The position numbers and the translations under genes are program-made. From Levyella massiliensis (GTDB taxonomy: Bacteria > Bacillota > Clostridia > Tissierellales > Peptoniphilaceae): a DNA stretch of 64,000 bases. Location: assembly GCF_000308275.2 (NCBI RefSeq), contig NZ_HG529490.1:813158-877157 (forward strand). Direction: 5' to 3'. The notes beneath the pieces are model-generated. The model made no database searches and was not told the DNA's origin. It saw only the letters and a list, made by a program, of their open reading frames with translations. Positions 28,401-35,957 of the stretch are shown here, piece after piece (the first letter of the stretch is position 1; each line of letters starts with the position of its first letter).

Positions 28401-28432
28401 AAATTGATCCGGCATGCCGGATCAATTTTTTT
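28401..28432 (+). terminator. Terminator after the DUF6465 gene
   Basis: The 26-base perfect palindrome built on AAATTGATCCGGC and its complement is followed by a T-run. It starts five bases after the stop codon. The following 150 bases to 28582 hold a short stem (ACGACC/GGTCGT, about 28439-28455) and no gene. Confidence 0.9.
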
Positions 28433-28582
28433 ATGTCTGACGACCGTCGGTCGTACGGCAAACTGCGGGATCCGCACAATGAAGTGTGAACGCTGCGCGA
28501 CAGGCTGAGAGCCTCACGGCGTTAACAGGAACTCGTCCATCGCTAAAGGAGTTGGCGGAAAACTATTAAAGAAGGAAGTACT

Positions 28583-29539
28583 ATGTCGGTAACGAATCGC
28601 CGGAATGGTGTAGAAAATTTACGCCAACAAGGTGTGAATGAAACATTGTTGGAACAAGTAGCGTCGTGGGTGAAGGCGCATCCCATGAAGGAAATCGGAG
28701 TGGATACGCCATCGCCCTTTTTCTATTATGGAAAGGAAGTGTGGGAGGAGGCGATTTCGGCGCTGTTGGCGGGAGAAAATCTGCTACTCGTCGGGGCGAA
28801 GTCCACGGGAAAGAATGTGTTGGCGGAGAATTTGGCGGATCTTTTTGAACGGCCGCGGCGCAATATCAGCTTCCATATCAATTCGGATGCATCAACCTTA
28901 TTAGGAACGGACACATTTCGTGACGGCTCGGTCCAGTTTCGACCAGGCCCGGTCTATGATGTGGCAACGCAAGGTGGCTTTGGTATTCTGGATGAAATCA
29001 ATATGGCGCGTAACGATGCTGTCGCTGTCTTGCATGCGACGCTGGATTTTCGTCGCTTGATCGATTTGCCGGGCATTCGCCCCATTCGTTTACAACCGGA
29101 AACGCGGTTCATTGCAACGATGAACGAAGGATATCTGGGGACCCGCGAGCTGAATGAAGCGCTCATGTCGCGCTTTATGGTGATTCAGATGCCGGTGTTA
29201 TCGACAGAAGCGTTGGAATGGCTACTGCACAAGCATTTTCCGCTTTTGAAAGAAGCGTATGTGAAGGCCTTTGCCGGCCTTTTCGGCGATTTGCATCGCA
29301 AGAGTATCAATGCCGAAATTTCAACTAAAGCCGTGGATTTACGAGGCTTATTTGCGGCGCTGCGTCTGATGCAACGGGGACTTGCGCCAGCTTTGGCTCT
29401 CGATATGGGGCTCACGAATAAAACCGCGGATCCCTACGAACAGGAACTTGTCCGCGATGTACTGCGTTTGCGCATAGCAGAATCGCTTGACGCAGCGGAC
29501 CTTTTTACTCCGAATAGCGATGGAGTGATGCCGTCATGA
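28583..29539 (+). CDS. MoxR-type AAA ATPase
   Basis: A 318-residue AAA+ protein with P-loop 'VGAKSTGKN', Walker B 'FGILDEINMA' and an arginine-bearing 'ALMSRF' segment, as in the MoxR/NorQ/CbbQ group. These ATPases work with a von Willebrand A domain partner to insert cofactors or remodel proteins. The next gene, overlapping by four bases (ATGA), encodes just such a partner. The P-loop ends GKN rather than GKT/S. The client protein is not evident from neighbours. Confidence 0.88.
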   Translation: MSVTNRRNGVENLRQQGVNETLLEQVASWVKAHPMKEIGVDTPSPFFYYGKEVWEEAISALLAGENLLLVGAKSTGKNVLAENLADLFERPRRNISFHINSDASTLLGTDTFRDGSVQFRPGPVYDVATQGGFGILDEINMARNDAVAVLHATLDFRRLIDLPGIRPIRLQPETRFIATMNEGYLGTRELNEALMSRFMVIQMPVLSTEALEWLLHKHFPLLKEAYVKAFAGLFGDLHRKSINAEISTKAVDLRGLFAALRLMQRGLAPALALDMGLTNKTADPYEQELVRDVLRLRIAESLDAADLFTPNSDGVMPS

Positions 29540-31398
29540 AAAATCCCGCGACGCTGCGCGCCGAGCGAGCTTTACAGCAAGAATCCGACGCCGTCGAAAA
29601 GGACGTGCGCAGGCGGGTATGGGAGGATCGTGGAAAGAACGTGCAATGGACCACGTCAGCGGATTACCGTTGGCTGCCTGCCCCTATTTTGCCGCATGAG
29701 GAAAGGTCTGCCGCGACGTCAAGGACGCTTGCAGAGTCTGCCTCAAAAATGGCAGTGCCTGCCAAAACGCACCTAGCGATATTTCGCTATGCGAACGCTC
29801 TTAGCGGCATCATGCATATGCTCTACGATGACGAACGCATCGCCCAATTTATGGCCGCTCATGCGCAACAGTTGCCAAAGGCTCTGTTGGAGGCGCTCTT
29901 AGCTCTGCCCATGCAGGCGCACGCCCGACGTGTTTTGGCCGAAGGTCGCCCGGCCATGGCCATGCAAAATCATCGCTATCTGCTAAGGCAGCTTGCCCAA
30001 TGGAACTTTTCCGCTCCACGCACGCTTGTCGAGCAATTGCAAAAAGCCCATTTCGAGCGCGCACTCGGCGATTTCCCCAAAGCCTCTCCGGCGATTCTTT
30101 CGCTACTCGATGCGTTGGAAGCATTGGAAAATGCGGATACTAACGCTCTATTGGACGGCATGAACGCGATTCTTGGCGATTATTTTCATCTGGCTGTCTT
30201 TCGCGATGCGCAAAAAACGGAAGCAACAAACGCACCTCGGACTGTTTCTCCCGAGAAATCGCAAAAGGAGCCTTCCCTCCTCTCGGAAGAAGCGGTTCTC
30301 GAGGAAATGCTCGTCGGCGCTGCGGAATTCACATCGCTGGCACAATTGGAGGAGCACAAGGGAAAACAACGCGCCAAGAAGCCACTGTTTCCCAAACGCA
30401 TTGCTAAGTCAGAACAGGCACGCCGCGCTTTTATTGAACGCCATTTCGGCCGTCCCCTACTCACGCCAGAGGAGGCATGGCAATTACGCATGAAAACAGC
30501 AACGGGAGTGCATCAAAACAGCATTCCCTATCTCACGAGCGGTCTGTCGTTTGCGCAAATGTCCTCATTTCGAAAGGAGCAACGCGAGAAGGTTGCCGAG
30601 CAGAACCGCGCCTATCTTGAAGCGCATCGCCACACCGTCCGTCGTGCCGAACGCGTTCTGCGTCGCCGGTTGGAACAGGTGCTGCATGCTGAAGAAGAGG
30701 ATAGCCCGGCCTTTCAAGAACATGGAAAGCTTGTTGGCGGACGGGTTTGGCGCGTGTTTGCACTCCGGGACAATCGCGTGTTTCTCCACGATGCCCACGA
30801 CGCCCCACGTCGCCTCATTGTGGATGTGCTTCTGGATGCCTCCGCTTCCCAGGAACCACGTCATGCTTCCGTTGCTACGCAGGGCTTTCTTCTGGCGGAA
30901 ACGCTTGAATCCGTCGGTATTCCGTTCCGCGCTACCACGTTCCAAAGCCAGCAAGGCTTCACCATTCTCACGCGCCTGCATGACTACACGGATCATAACC
31001 GAGCCGATGCCCTTCTGCGCTATTTCCCCGACGGCGCCAATCGCGACGGCTATGCCCTTCGTCTCATTGGTGAAACCCTACAAAAGAAGCCGGGCTGCCG
31101 CAATGTTCTGATTGTCCTCTCCGACGGCAAACCCTATGACCAGCGCATTGCTTTAAACAATGAATCCTTTCAACAGTTTCAGCAATACGAAGAAGATTTT
31201 GCGATCCTGGATACCGCCCGCGAAGTCGAGCGACTCCGTCGCCAAGGCATTGCTGTCTTCGGCCTTTTCACCGGCGAAGAAAAAGATCTCCGCGCTGCGC
31301 AGCGCATCTACGGCACCGGCTTTGCCTACATCCGCACACCCGAGCGCTTTGCCGCCATTGTGGCGCAGGTGTTGGAAGAAGAATTGGAACGAGGCTAA
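29536..31398 (+). CDS. VWA-domain protein, NorD/CobT-like partner of the MoxR ATPase
   Basis: A 620-residue protein. The N-terminal part is helical and charged and has no clear family. The C-terminal 200 residues form a von Willebrand A domain with a MIDAS motif 'DASAS' and 'VLSDGKPYD'. It overlaps the MoxR-type gene by four bases, the usual arrangement for NorQ/NorD-type chaperone pairs. Likely an adaptor that brings the ATPase to a metalloprotein client. Confidence 0.85.
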   Translation: MKNPATLRAERALQQESDAVEKDVRRRVWEDRGKNVQWTTSADYRWLPAPILPHEERSAATSRTLAESASKMAVPAKTHLAIFRYANALSGIMHMLYDDERIAQFMAAHAQQLPKALLEALLALPMQAHARRVLAEGRPAMAMQNHRYLLRQLAQWNFSAPRTLVEQLQKAHFERALGDFPKASPAILSLLDALEALENADTNALLDGMNAILGDYFHLAVFRDAQKTEATNAPRTVSPEKSQKEPSLLSEEAVLEEMLVGAAEFTSLAQLEEHKGKQRAKKPLFPKRIAKSEQARRAFIERHFGRPLLTPEEAWQLRMKTATGVHQNSIPYLTSGLSFAQMSSFRKEQREKVAEQNRAYLEAHRHTVRRAERVLRRRLEQVLHAEEEDSPAFQEHGKLVGGRVWRVFALRDNRVFLHDAHDAPRRLIVDVLLDASASQEPRHASVATQGFLLAETLESVGIPFRATTFQSQQGFTILTRLHDYTDHNRADALLRYFPDGANRDGYALRLIGETLQKKPGCRNVLIVLSDGKPYDQRIALNNESFQQFQQYEEDFAILDTAREVERLRRQGIAVFGLFTGEEKDLRAAQRIYGTGFAYIRTPERFAAIVAQVLEEELERG

Positions 31399-31434
31399 GA
31401 ACGGCATAAAACACCTGCCTCTCCCTTTCATACA

Positions 31435-31468
31435 AAAACTCTCTGTGTCGCACGACACAGAGAGTTTT
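31435..31468. terminator. Bidirectional terminator between the VWA and SOR genes
   Basis: A 16-bp perfect inverted repeat, AAAACTCTCTGTGTCG (31435-31450) with its complement at 31453-31468, lies between two convergent genes. A and T ends allow use from both sides. Confidence 0.85.
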
Positions 31469-31512
31469 CATTATTATTTCATGCACCGGCCTTTGCCGAT
31501 GCCCACTATTAC

Positions 31513-31884
31513 TTAGGCCTCCGTCTTCCAGAGTCCGTGTTTGTTGCAATGTTCATAAACGGTTACCGGGCCGTCTTCGACCAGGAATTCAGCCTTCGGT
31601 TCCTGACCCGGCTTAAGAGCTACGCTCTGGAGTTTATTGCCTTGCTCAACGGCGATCATATCAATGTAGTGGTCTTCTTCCATCGGATGGATGGTGGAGC
31701 CGACAACTACTTTAAGCGTATTGCCTTCGCGTGTAGCAACGGGTACGTGTTTTTCTTTGGCCGCATCCGTTGTGTTGGCCTTGAGCTCGGTGGTTTGTTC
31801 ACCGCAGCATACCGGGGTGCAGCCGCCAACTTGGTTGGCTTTTACGAGCAATGTACCACAATGTTTACAAAAAAAGAATTTCAT
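31513..31884 (-). CDS. dfx: Desulfoferrodoxin-type superoxide reductase
   Basis: A 123-residue protein with an N-terminal rubredoxin-like Cys4 iron site ('FFFCKHCG...CTPVCCGE') and the C-terminal SOR iron site ligands ('KHVPV', 'HPMEEDHYI', 'YEHCNKHGLW'). It reduces superoxide to hydrogen peroxide without making oxygen, a typical anaerobe defence. ATG start with an AGGAGG site. It is divergent from lexA. Confidence 0.94.
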   Translation of the reverse strand: MKFFFCKHCGTLLVKANQVGGCTPVCCGEQTTELKANTTDAAKEKHVPVATREGNTLKVVVGSTIHPMEEDHYIDMIAVEQGNKLQSVALKPGQEPKAEFLVEDGPVTVYEHCNKHGLWKTEA

Positions 31885-32008
31885 AGTTCCTCCTAGTTTG
31901 TTCTCAGACGAACTCGCATGAGACCGTCCTTCACTCCCTCTTGTTGAGCGATACTATCGCTGACAAGTGATAATCATCCTTCGTTTGCATTAGTACCCAA
32001 AATCAGCC

Positions 32009-32056
32009 TTGTCACACGCTGATGAAATCGATATAATAAAGGCGAAAGTTTGTTCG
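32009..32056 (+). promoter_or_regulatory. lexA promoter and LexA box
   Basis: TTGTCA (32009-32014) and TATAAT (32032-32037) are 17 bases apart. CGAAAGTTTGTTCG (32043-32056) matches the Gram-positive LexA box CGAACNNNNGTTCG at nine of the ten fixed bases and covers the expected transcription start. It should give LexA self-repression. Confidence 0.75.
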
Positions 32057-32112
32057 ACTTTCTTCGTTTTGCGCAGATAAGCGCTATCCATGCTGGTAGC
32101 AAAGGAGATCCT

Positions 32113-32751
32113 ATGAATCCGACGGTAAAAAAAAGACGGCTGGCCATGCTGCAATATATTTCCGCCTATTGGGAGAAAAACCACATTGCCCCCACCGTTC
32201 GTGAATTGCAAGGTGCGTTGGACATTCGCTCCACCTCAACGGTCTCCACAGATCTGCATGCCCTGATGGATGCTGGAAAAATCATCATGACCGAAGGCTC
32301 ATATCGCTCTATCCGCCCCATAGCGGACATTGAAGAAGTAGAGGATACCCCGGATTCTCCGTATCGCAGTGATGTCTTTGACATTCCTCTCTACGGTGCT
32401 GTGGCGGCAGGTTCCCCCATTTACGCTGAAGATGTGACGGAGGAATCCATACCGCTGCCATCTTCCTTTTTTCCCAACGACGGTGCCGACTATTTTGTGC
32501 TGGAAATTCATGGTGAATCCATGATTGAAGCCGGCATTTACGATGGCGATCACATCATCGTGCGTCGCCAGGATACCGCCCGCAACGGACAACAGGTTGT
32601 GGCATTGCTGGACGATTCCGCCACCGTCAAGACCTTCTTCCGGCGCCCCGATCACATCGAATTGCGCCCAGAAAACGCCGCGATGGATCCCATCATTGTT
32701 AAAGATTGCCGCATTTTAGGTATCGTGTGTGGTTTATATCGATTGTATTAA
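32113..32751 (+). CDS. lexA: LexA SOS repressor
   Basis: A 212-residue protein with an N-terminal winged helix ('NHIAPTVRELQGALDIRSTSTVSTDLHAL') and a C-terminal S24 peptidase domain. The self-cleavage site is Ala99-Gly100 in 'AVAAGSP', and the catalytic dyad is Ser136 ('GESM') and Lys173 ('ATVKTFF'). It represses DNA repair genes until RecA triggers cleavage. I choose the ATG at 32113, after AAAGGAG, rather than upstream start codons. An operator in its own promoter supports the call. Confidence 0.95.
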   Translation: MNPTVKKRRLAMLQYISAYWEKNHIAPTVRELQGALDIRSTSTVSTDLHALMDAGKIIMTEGSYRSIRPIADIEEVEDTPDSPYRSDVFDIPLYGAVAAGSPIYAEDVTEESIPLPSSFFPNDGADYFVLEIHGESMIEAGIYDGDHIIVRRQDTARNGQQVVALLDDSATVKTFFRRPDHIELRPENAAMDPIIVKDCRILGIVCGLYRLY

Positions 32752-32788
32752 GGGAAACAACGCGATAAGAAACGCCTTTAAGACCAAT

Positions 32789-32828
32789 AAAAAGAGCCTT
32801 TTTCGTTACGAAAAAGGCTCTTTTTTTC
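32789..32828. terminator. Bidirectional terminator between lexA and folC
   Basis: AAAGAGCCTTTTTCG and CGAAAAAGGCTCTTT form a 15-bp stem with a three-base core loop and T/A runs, between the convergent lexA and folC genes. Confidence 0.9.
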
Positions 32829-34118
32829 TTATTGTTCTCGACTTTTCACCCAAGCCGATGCGCCGTCCAACAGATAGAGCGAACCCGCCGCTACAAAAAG
32901 GCCATTCGGATGCTCGCGGTATGCGCGCTCCATGGCATCGTGCATCTCTTTCACCACTTCCCAGTCATCGGTATCCTGCACGTGCACGCGATAGACTGCT
33001 GCAAAGGCATCAAAGAACTCCTGCTGCTCGGCCTCGGAAAGCTTGCCGTCATGCATGCCAAAGAGTAAGATGAGTTCCTTTCCCTTCGCCGGTGAAAGCT
33101 CCAACAAGTCCTTCAAGTTCTTCATTAAAACCTGCGCTGCCTGATGGTTGTGCGCGCCATCGATAAACACAATAGGATACGCGGAAATCATCTCCATCCG
33201 TCCCGGCAAGTATGCCTCTTGCACTGCCTCGCGCATGGCCTGCTGCACCGCCTGTTGCTTTCCCTCTTGCAGCGACATTCCTTCGCGCAATGAAAAGCCG
33301 ATTTTTTCCAAAAAAGTCGGCTGCAGAAACTCCTCCATCGCCACTAAAGCGGTACCAAAATTCTGAAGCTGGTGCTCACCGATCAGGCGTGCCTCGTAAT
33401 CGCCGGAGAGTAGGCCGCGAGAGAAGTGAAAGTGCAGCTTGGGACGATCGCCTGCTTCCCATTTTAGCGATGCATTCGTCACGTCGTTAGGATCATAGAA
33501 TACCAGCGATGCTCCTTTGGCAGCGGCGATTTCACGCAGTACAACAGCAGCCTCCGGCCGCTGATTGGCAGAGACGCTCAGCGATCCTTCCTGAATAACA
33601 CCGGCTTTGGCCTCAGCAATGTCAGCAATGGTATTGCCCAGTCTGTCGCGATGGTCGAAGTCAATCGTGGTGAACACATTCATCACGGTGGGCACAATAT
33701 TCGTGCAATCATCACGCCCACCGATCCCCGCTTCCATCACAATCACTGGCACATTAGCCTCACGATAGGCCAGCATGGCTTCGACCATGCTCCGTGCAAA
33801 ATACGGAATATACGGCAAATGGCATTCCCGCCCCTTCTTTTCCATGGCTTCTTGTATCTTCACCGATGTTTCATGCGCAATCGGCTGCGACTGCACCATG
33901 ATACGTTCCTCGTAATGATGCACATGTGGCGATATAAAATGCCCCACTTTTTCCACACCCATTTTTTCAAGCGCCAGCGCAATCGTGCGTCCTGTCGATC
34001 CCTTGCCGTTCGTACCTACCAAATGCAGCACGATGCGATCTTTTTCCGGATGATCAAACGCCTCAAGCCAGCAATTCACGTCTTTTTGCAGTGTATTCCA
34101 GTCCTTTTCCGGACGCAT
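32829..34118 (-). CDS. folC: Folylpolyglutamate synthase / dihydrofolate synthase
   Basis: A 429-residue Mur-ligase family enzyme with the P-loop 'GTNGKGST', 'EAGIGGRDDCTNI' and 'FIDGAHNHQAA' motifs. It adds glutamate to folates (and may make dihydrofolate). ATG start, on the minus strand 78 bases after the Abi gene stop. Folate supply fits the ThyX enzyme encoded further on, but they are not in one operon. Confidence 0.92.
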   Translation of the reverse strand: MRPEKDWNTLQKDVNCWLEAFDHPEKDRIVLHLVGTNGKGSTGRTIALALEKMGVEKVGHFISPHVHHYEERIMVQSQPIAHETSVKIQEAMEKKGRECHLPYIPYFARSMVEAMLAYREANVPVIVMEAGIGGRDDCTNIVPTVMNVFTTIDFDHRDRLGNTIADIAEAKAGVIQEGSLSVSANQRPEAAVVLREIAAAKGASLVFYDPNDVTNASLKWEAGDRPKLHFHFSRGLLSGDYEARLIGEHQLQNFGTALVAMEEFLQPTFLEKIGFSLREGMSLQEGKQQAVQQAMREAVQEAYLPGRMEMISAYPIVFIDGAHNHQAAQVLMKNLKDLLELSPAKGKELILLFGMHDGKLSEAEQQEFFDAFAAVYRVHVQDTDDWEVVKEMHDAMERAYREHPNGLFVAAGSLYLLDGASAWVKSREQ

Positions 34119-34196
34119 TTCTGTTCCCTTTCTTCACTGTTCGTTTCCCCGAACCATTTCAACTCTGTCGCCACGCACTTCGGCCATTACGGCCTT

Positions 34197-35114
34197 CTAT
34201 TTCTCTAGCGCCTCCAGCCCTGCCGCCATGCGCAATACTCTTTCCCAATGCGGTGGAAAGTCTAGGATGCGTGGCGCGAGATGCGGGTGCTCCGCAAAAG
34301 TCTTTTGAAACAGAGCGATGATCTCGTTGCTGCTTTTCTCTCCCATCACATGCATCAGACCCAACAGCATCGCAAAAAAGCAAAATGGGTCCGGGCGATA
34401 CGCCGGTGCCAACTGCTCCAGTGTGCGTTGATCTTCTTTTAAAATCGCACAGCCATCGCGAAAACGACGATTGGACAGTCGCCCGTGATGAGCGCAAGTG
34501 TTGCGCAATGTCGTAAAGCATTTGAAATACGAGTTTAGCACCAGCTCAGAACGCACCCCGTAAAACGCTGCCACTTTTTTCTGCTCCGGGCGACGCATAT
34601 TGTTCACTACTTTTGTCAGCGTACCCAGCGTGATCACTTCTACCGCCACGTACACCGGCACATGCTGCATTTTATCCCCCTTCGACTGAAAATGACGCAC
34701 AAACGGTTCATTGGCACGCGTCAACTCGTTTTCCAAATCATTGATGAAATTTTTATGATACTCCGCATTTTTGAAACGTCCCGGATCCAAATAGCCATAT
34801 TCCCCAAATGCTTCATTGAGCACCGTTGCAACCACATGTCGCAACTGTACTTCATAATCTGCCAAATAATCAAATAAAAAATTTTTAATCATGCGATCCC
34901 CGAGATACGCATCCACCAGCATTTCAAATGTGGTTCCCTCTCGGTACGTACCATCCAACTTACGCCAGGGCAACCCGAAATTCTCCAGATGAAAAGGACT
35001 GATGTGCTGAAAAACTGCATTGGCATAATCCAGATCCCCAATCACCAGCTTGTCCTTTGTTACCATCTTATAGATTTTTGCTTCAAAACGAAAACCTTGT
35101 TTCTGCGTAGCCAT
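34197..35114 (-). CDS. Abi_2 (AbiD/AbiF-like) HEPN abortive infection protein
   Basis: A 305-residue protein of the Abi_2 family. The diagnostic segment 'LRNTCAHHGRLSNRRF' contains an R-X4-H HEPN ribonuclease motif (Arg204, His209; His210 adjacent), and the N-terminal part matches the family ('GDLDYANAVFQHISPFHLENFGLPW'). Such proteins kill or arrest phage-infected cells by cutting RNA; AbiF relatives are reported to work with a nearby non-coding RNA and to be related to Cas13. A small promoter-terminator unit and a seven-unit hairpin array lie upstream. ATG start after AAAGGTGGG. Confidence 0.87.
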   Translation of the reverse strand: MATQKQGFRFEAKIYKMVTKDKLVIGDLDYANAVFQHISPFHLENFGLPWRKLDGTYREGTTFEMLVDAYLGDRMIKNFLFDYLADYEVQLRHVVATVLNEAFGEYGYLDPGRFKNAEYHKNFINDLENELTRANEPFVRHFQSKGDKMQHVPVYVAVEVITLGTLTKVVNNMRRPEQKKVAAFYGVRSELVLNSYFKCFTTLRNTCAHHGRLSNRRFRDGCAILKEDQRTLEQLAPAYRPDPFCFFAMLLGLMHVMGEKSSNEIIALFQKTFAEHPHLAPRILDFPPHWERVLRMAAGLEALEK

Positions 35115-35253
35115 AATCCCACCTTTGCCGGTGCTCTACGACGTTTTGGCGATGCACGTGCTGCCATGGCAATGGCGCCGCCGTGGCGAGGCGCCGCTGA
35201 GGCGATGCGTAAACTGCCGTAGCGAGGCGCGTCGTCGGCCGTCGTAGTGAATG

Positions 35254-35315
35254 AAAAAGGCCCGCCGTTTTGCACTTCAGTGAGAGGTGTGGCGGGATCT
35301 GATGCTTATAGTATA
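35254..35315 (-). ncRNA. Possible short leader or small RNA upstream of the Abi gene
   Basis: On the minus strand an extended -10 (TGCTATACT, TATACT at 35310-35315) is followed, about 45 bases on, by CCCGCC (35291-35296 side) pairing with GGCGGG (35261-35266 side) and then CCTTTTT. This would make a terminated transcript of roughly 50 bases, or an attenuator, 140 bases before the Abi start. No good -35 is seen. RNA evidence is lacking. Confidence 0.4.
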
Positions 35316-35360
35316 GCACATTTTCCGGAATTCTGCAGCGAAATTGAGAAAAGGGCATTC

Positions 35361-35782
35361 GACCGTGCCTTTGCACGTTTTTTGCAAAAGGCACGGTCGC
35401 ACACCTCCGCTTCACGCACATTTCGACCGTGCCTTTGCACGTTTTTTGCAAAAGGCACGGTCACATACCTCCACTTCACGCACATTTTGACCGTGCCTTT
35501 GCCCGTTTTTTGTAAAAGGCACGGTCACGCACCTCCACTTCACGCACATTTCGACCGTGCCTTTGCACGTTTTCTGCAAAAAGCACGGTTGCGCACCTCC
35601 ACTTCATGCACATTTTGACCGTGCCTTTGCGCTTTTTTATCAAAAGGCACGGTCACGCACCTCCACTTCACGCACATTTTGACCGTGCCTTTTCACTTTT
35701 TTTGCAAAAGGCACGGTCGCTCACCCCCGCTTCACGCACTTTTCGACCGTGCCTTTGCACGTTTTTCGCAAAAGGCACGGTC
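35361..35782. repeat. Hairpin array B: seven 38-bp units at an exact 64-bp period
   Basis: Units start at 35361, 35425, 35489, 35553, 35617, 35681 and 35745, all 64 bp apart. Each is 38 bp with arms GACCGTGCCTTT and AAAGGCACGGTC plus an inner GCA/TGC pair. Unlike array A, the 26-bp spacers are also conserved (core CACCTCCRCTTCACGCAC), so it is a true tandem repeat of 64 bp. It fills most of the 843 bases between the Abi gene start (35114) and the nucleotidase gene end (35958). Bases 35115-35250 are GC-rich short repeats without a gene. Confidence 0.93.
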
Positions 35783-35865
35783 GCGCATCTTCTTGCGCAT
35801 CTTCTTCTCGCCCCTCTTCTTGCCACCTTCCGAGCCTGCGCCAAAGCTGTTGCTCCAAGAATGAC

Positions 35866-35911
35866 AAAAAGTGGAGAGGCCGCGCAGTACTGCGTTGCCT
35901 CTCCACTTGGT
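35866..35911 (-). terminator. Terminator after the 5'-nucleotidase gene
   Basis: GTGGAGAGGC (35871-35880) and GCCTCTCCAC (35897-35906) form a 10-bp stem, extended by AA/TT. On the minus strand it is followed by TTTTT. It lies 50 bases after the nucleotidase stop. Confidence 0.8.
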
Positions 35912-35957
35912 TCCTATCCGGGCGTCGTCTGACGTTGTTCCTGTTTTTCGAAAGGGC

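Noticed and set aside
28490..28560. TPP riboswitch suggested by GGCTGAGAGCC before the MoxR gene
   Set aside because: Only the CTGAGA core matches; the required downstream pyrophosphate-sensing segment is absent and the gene has no thiamin link.
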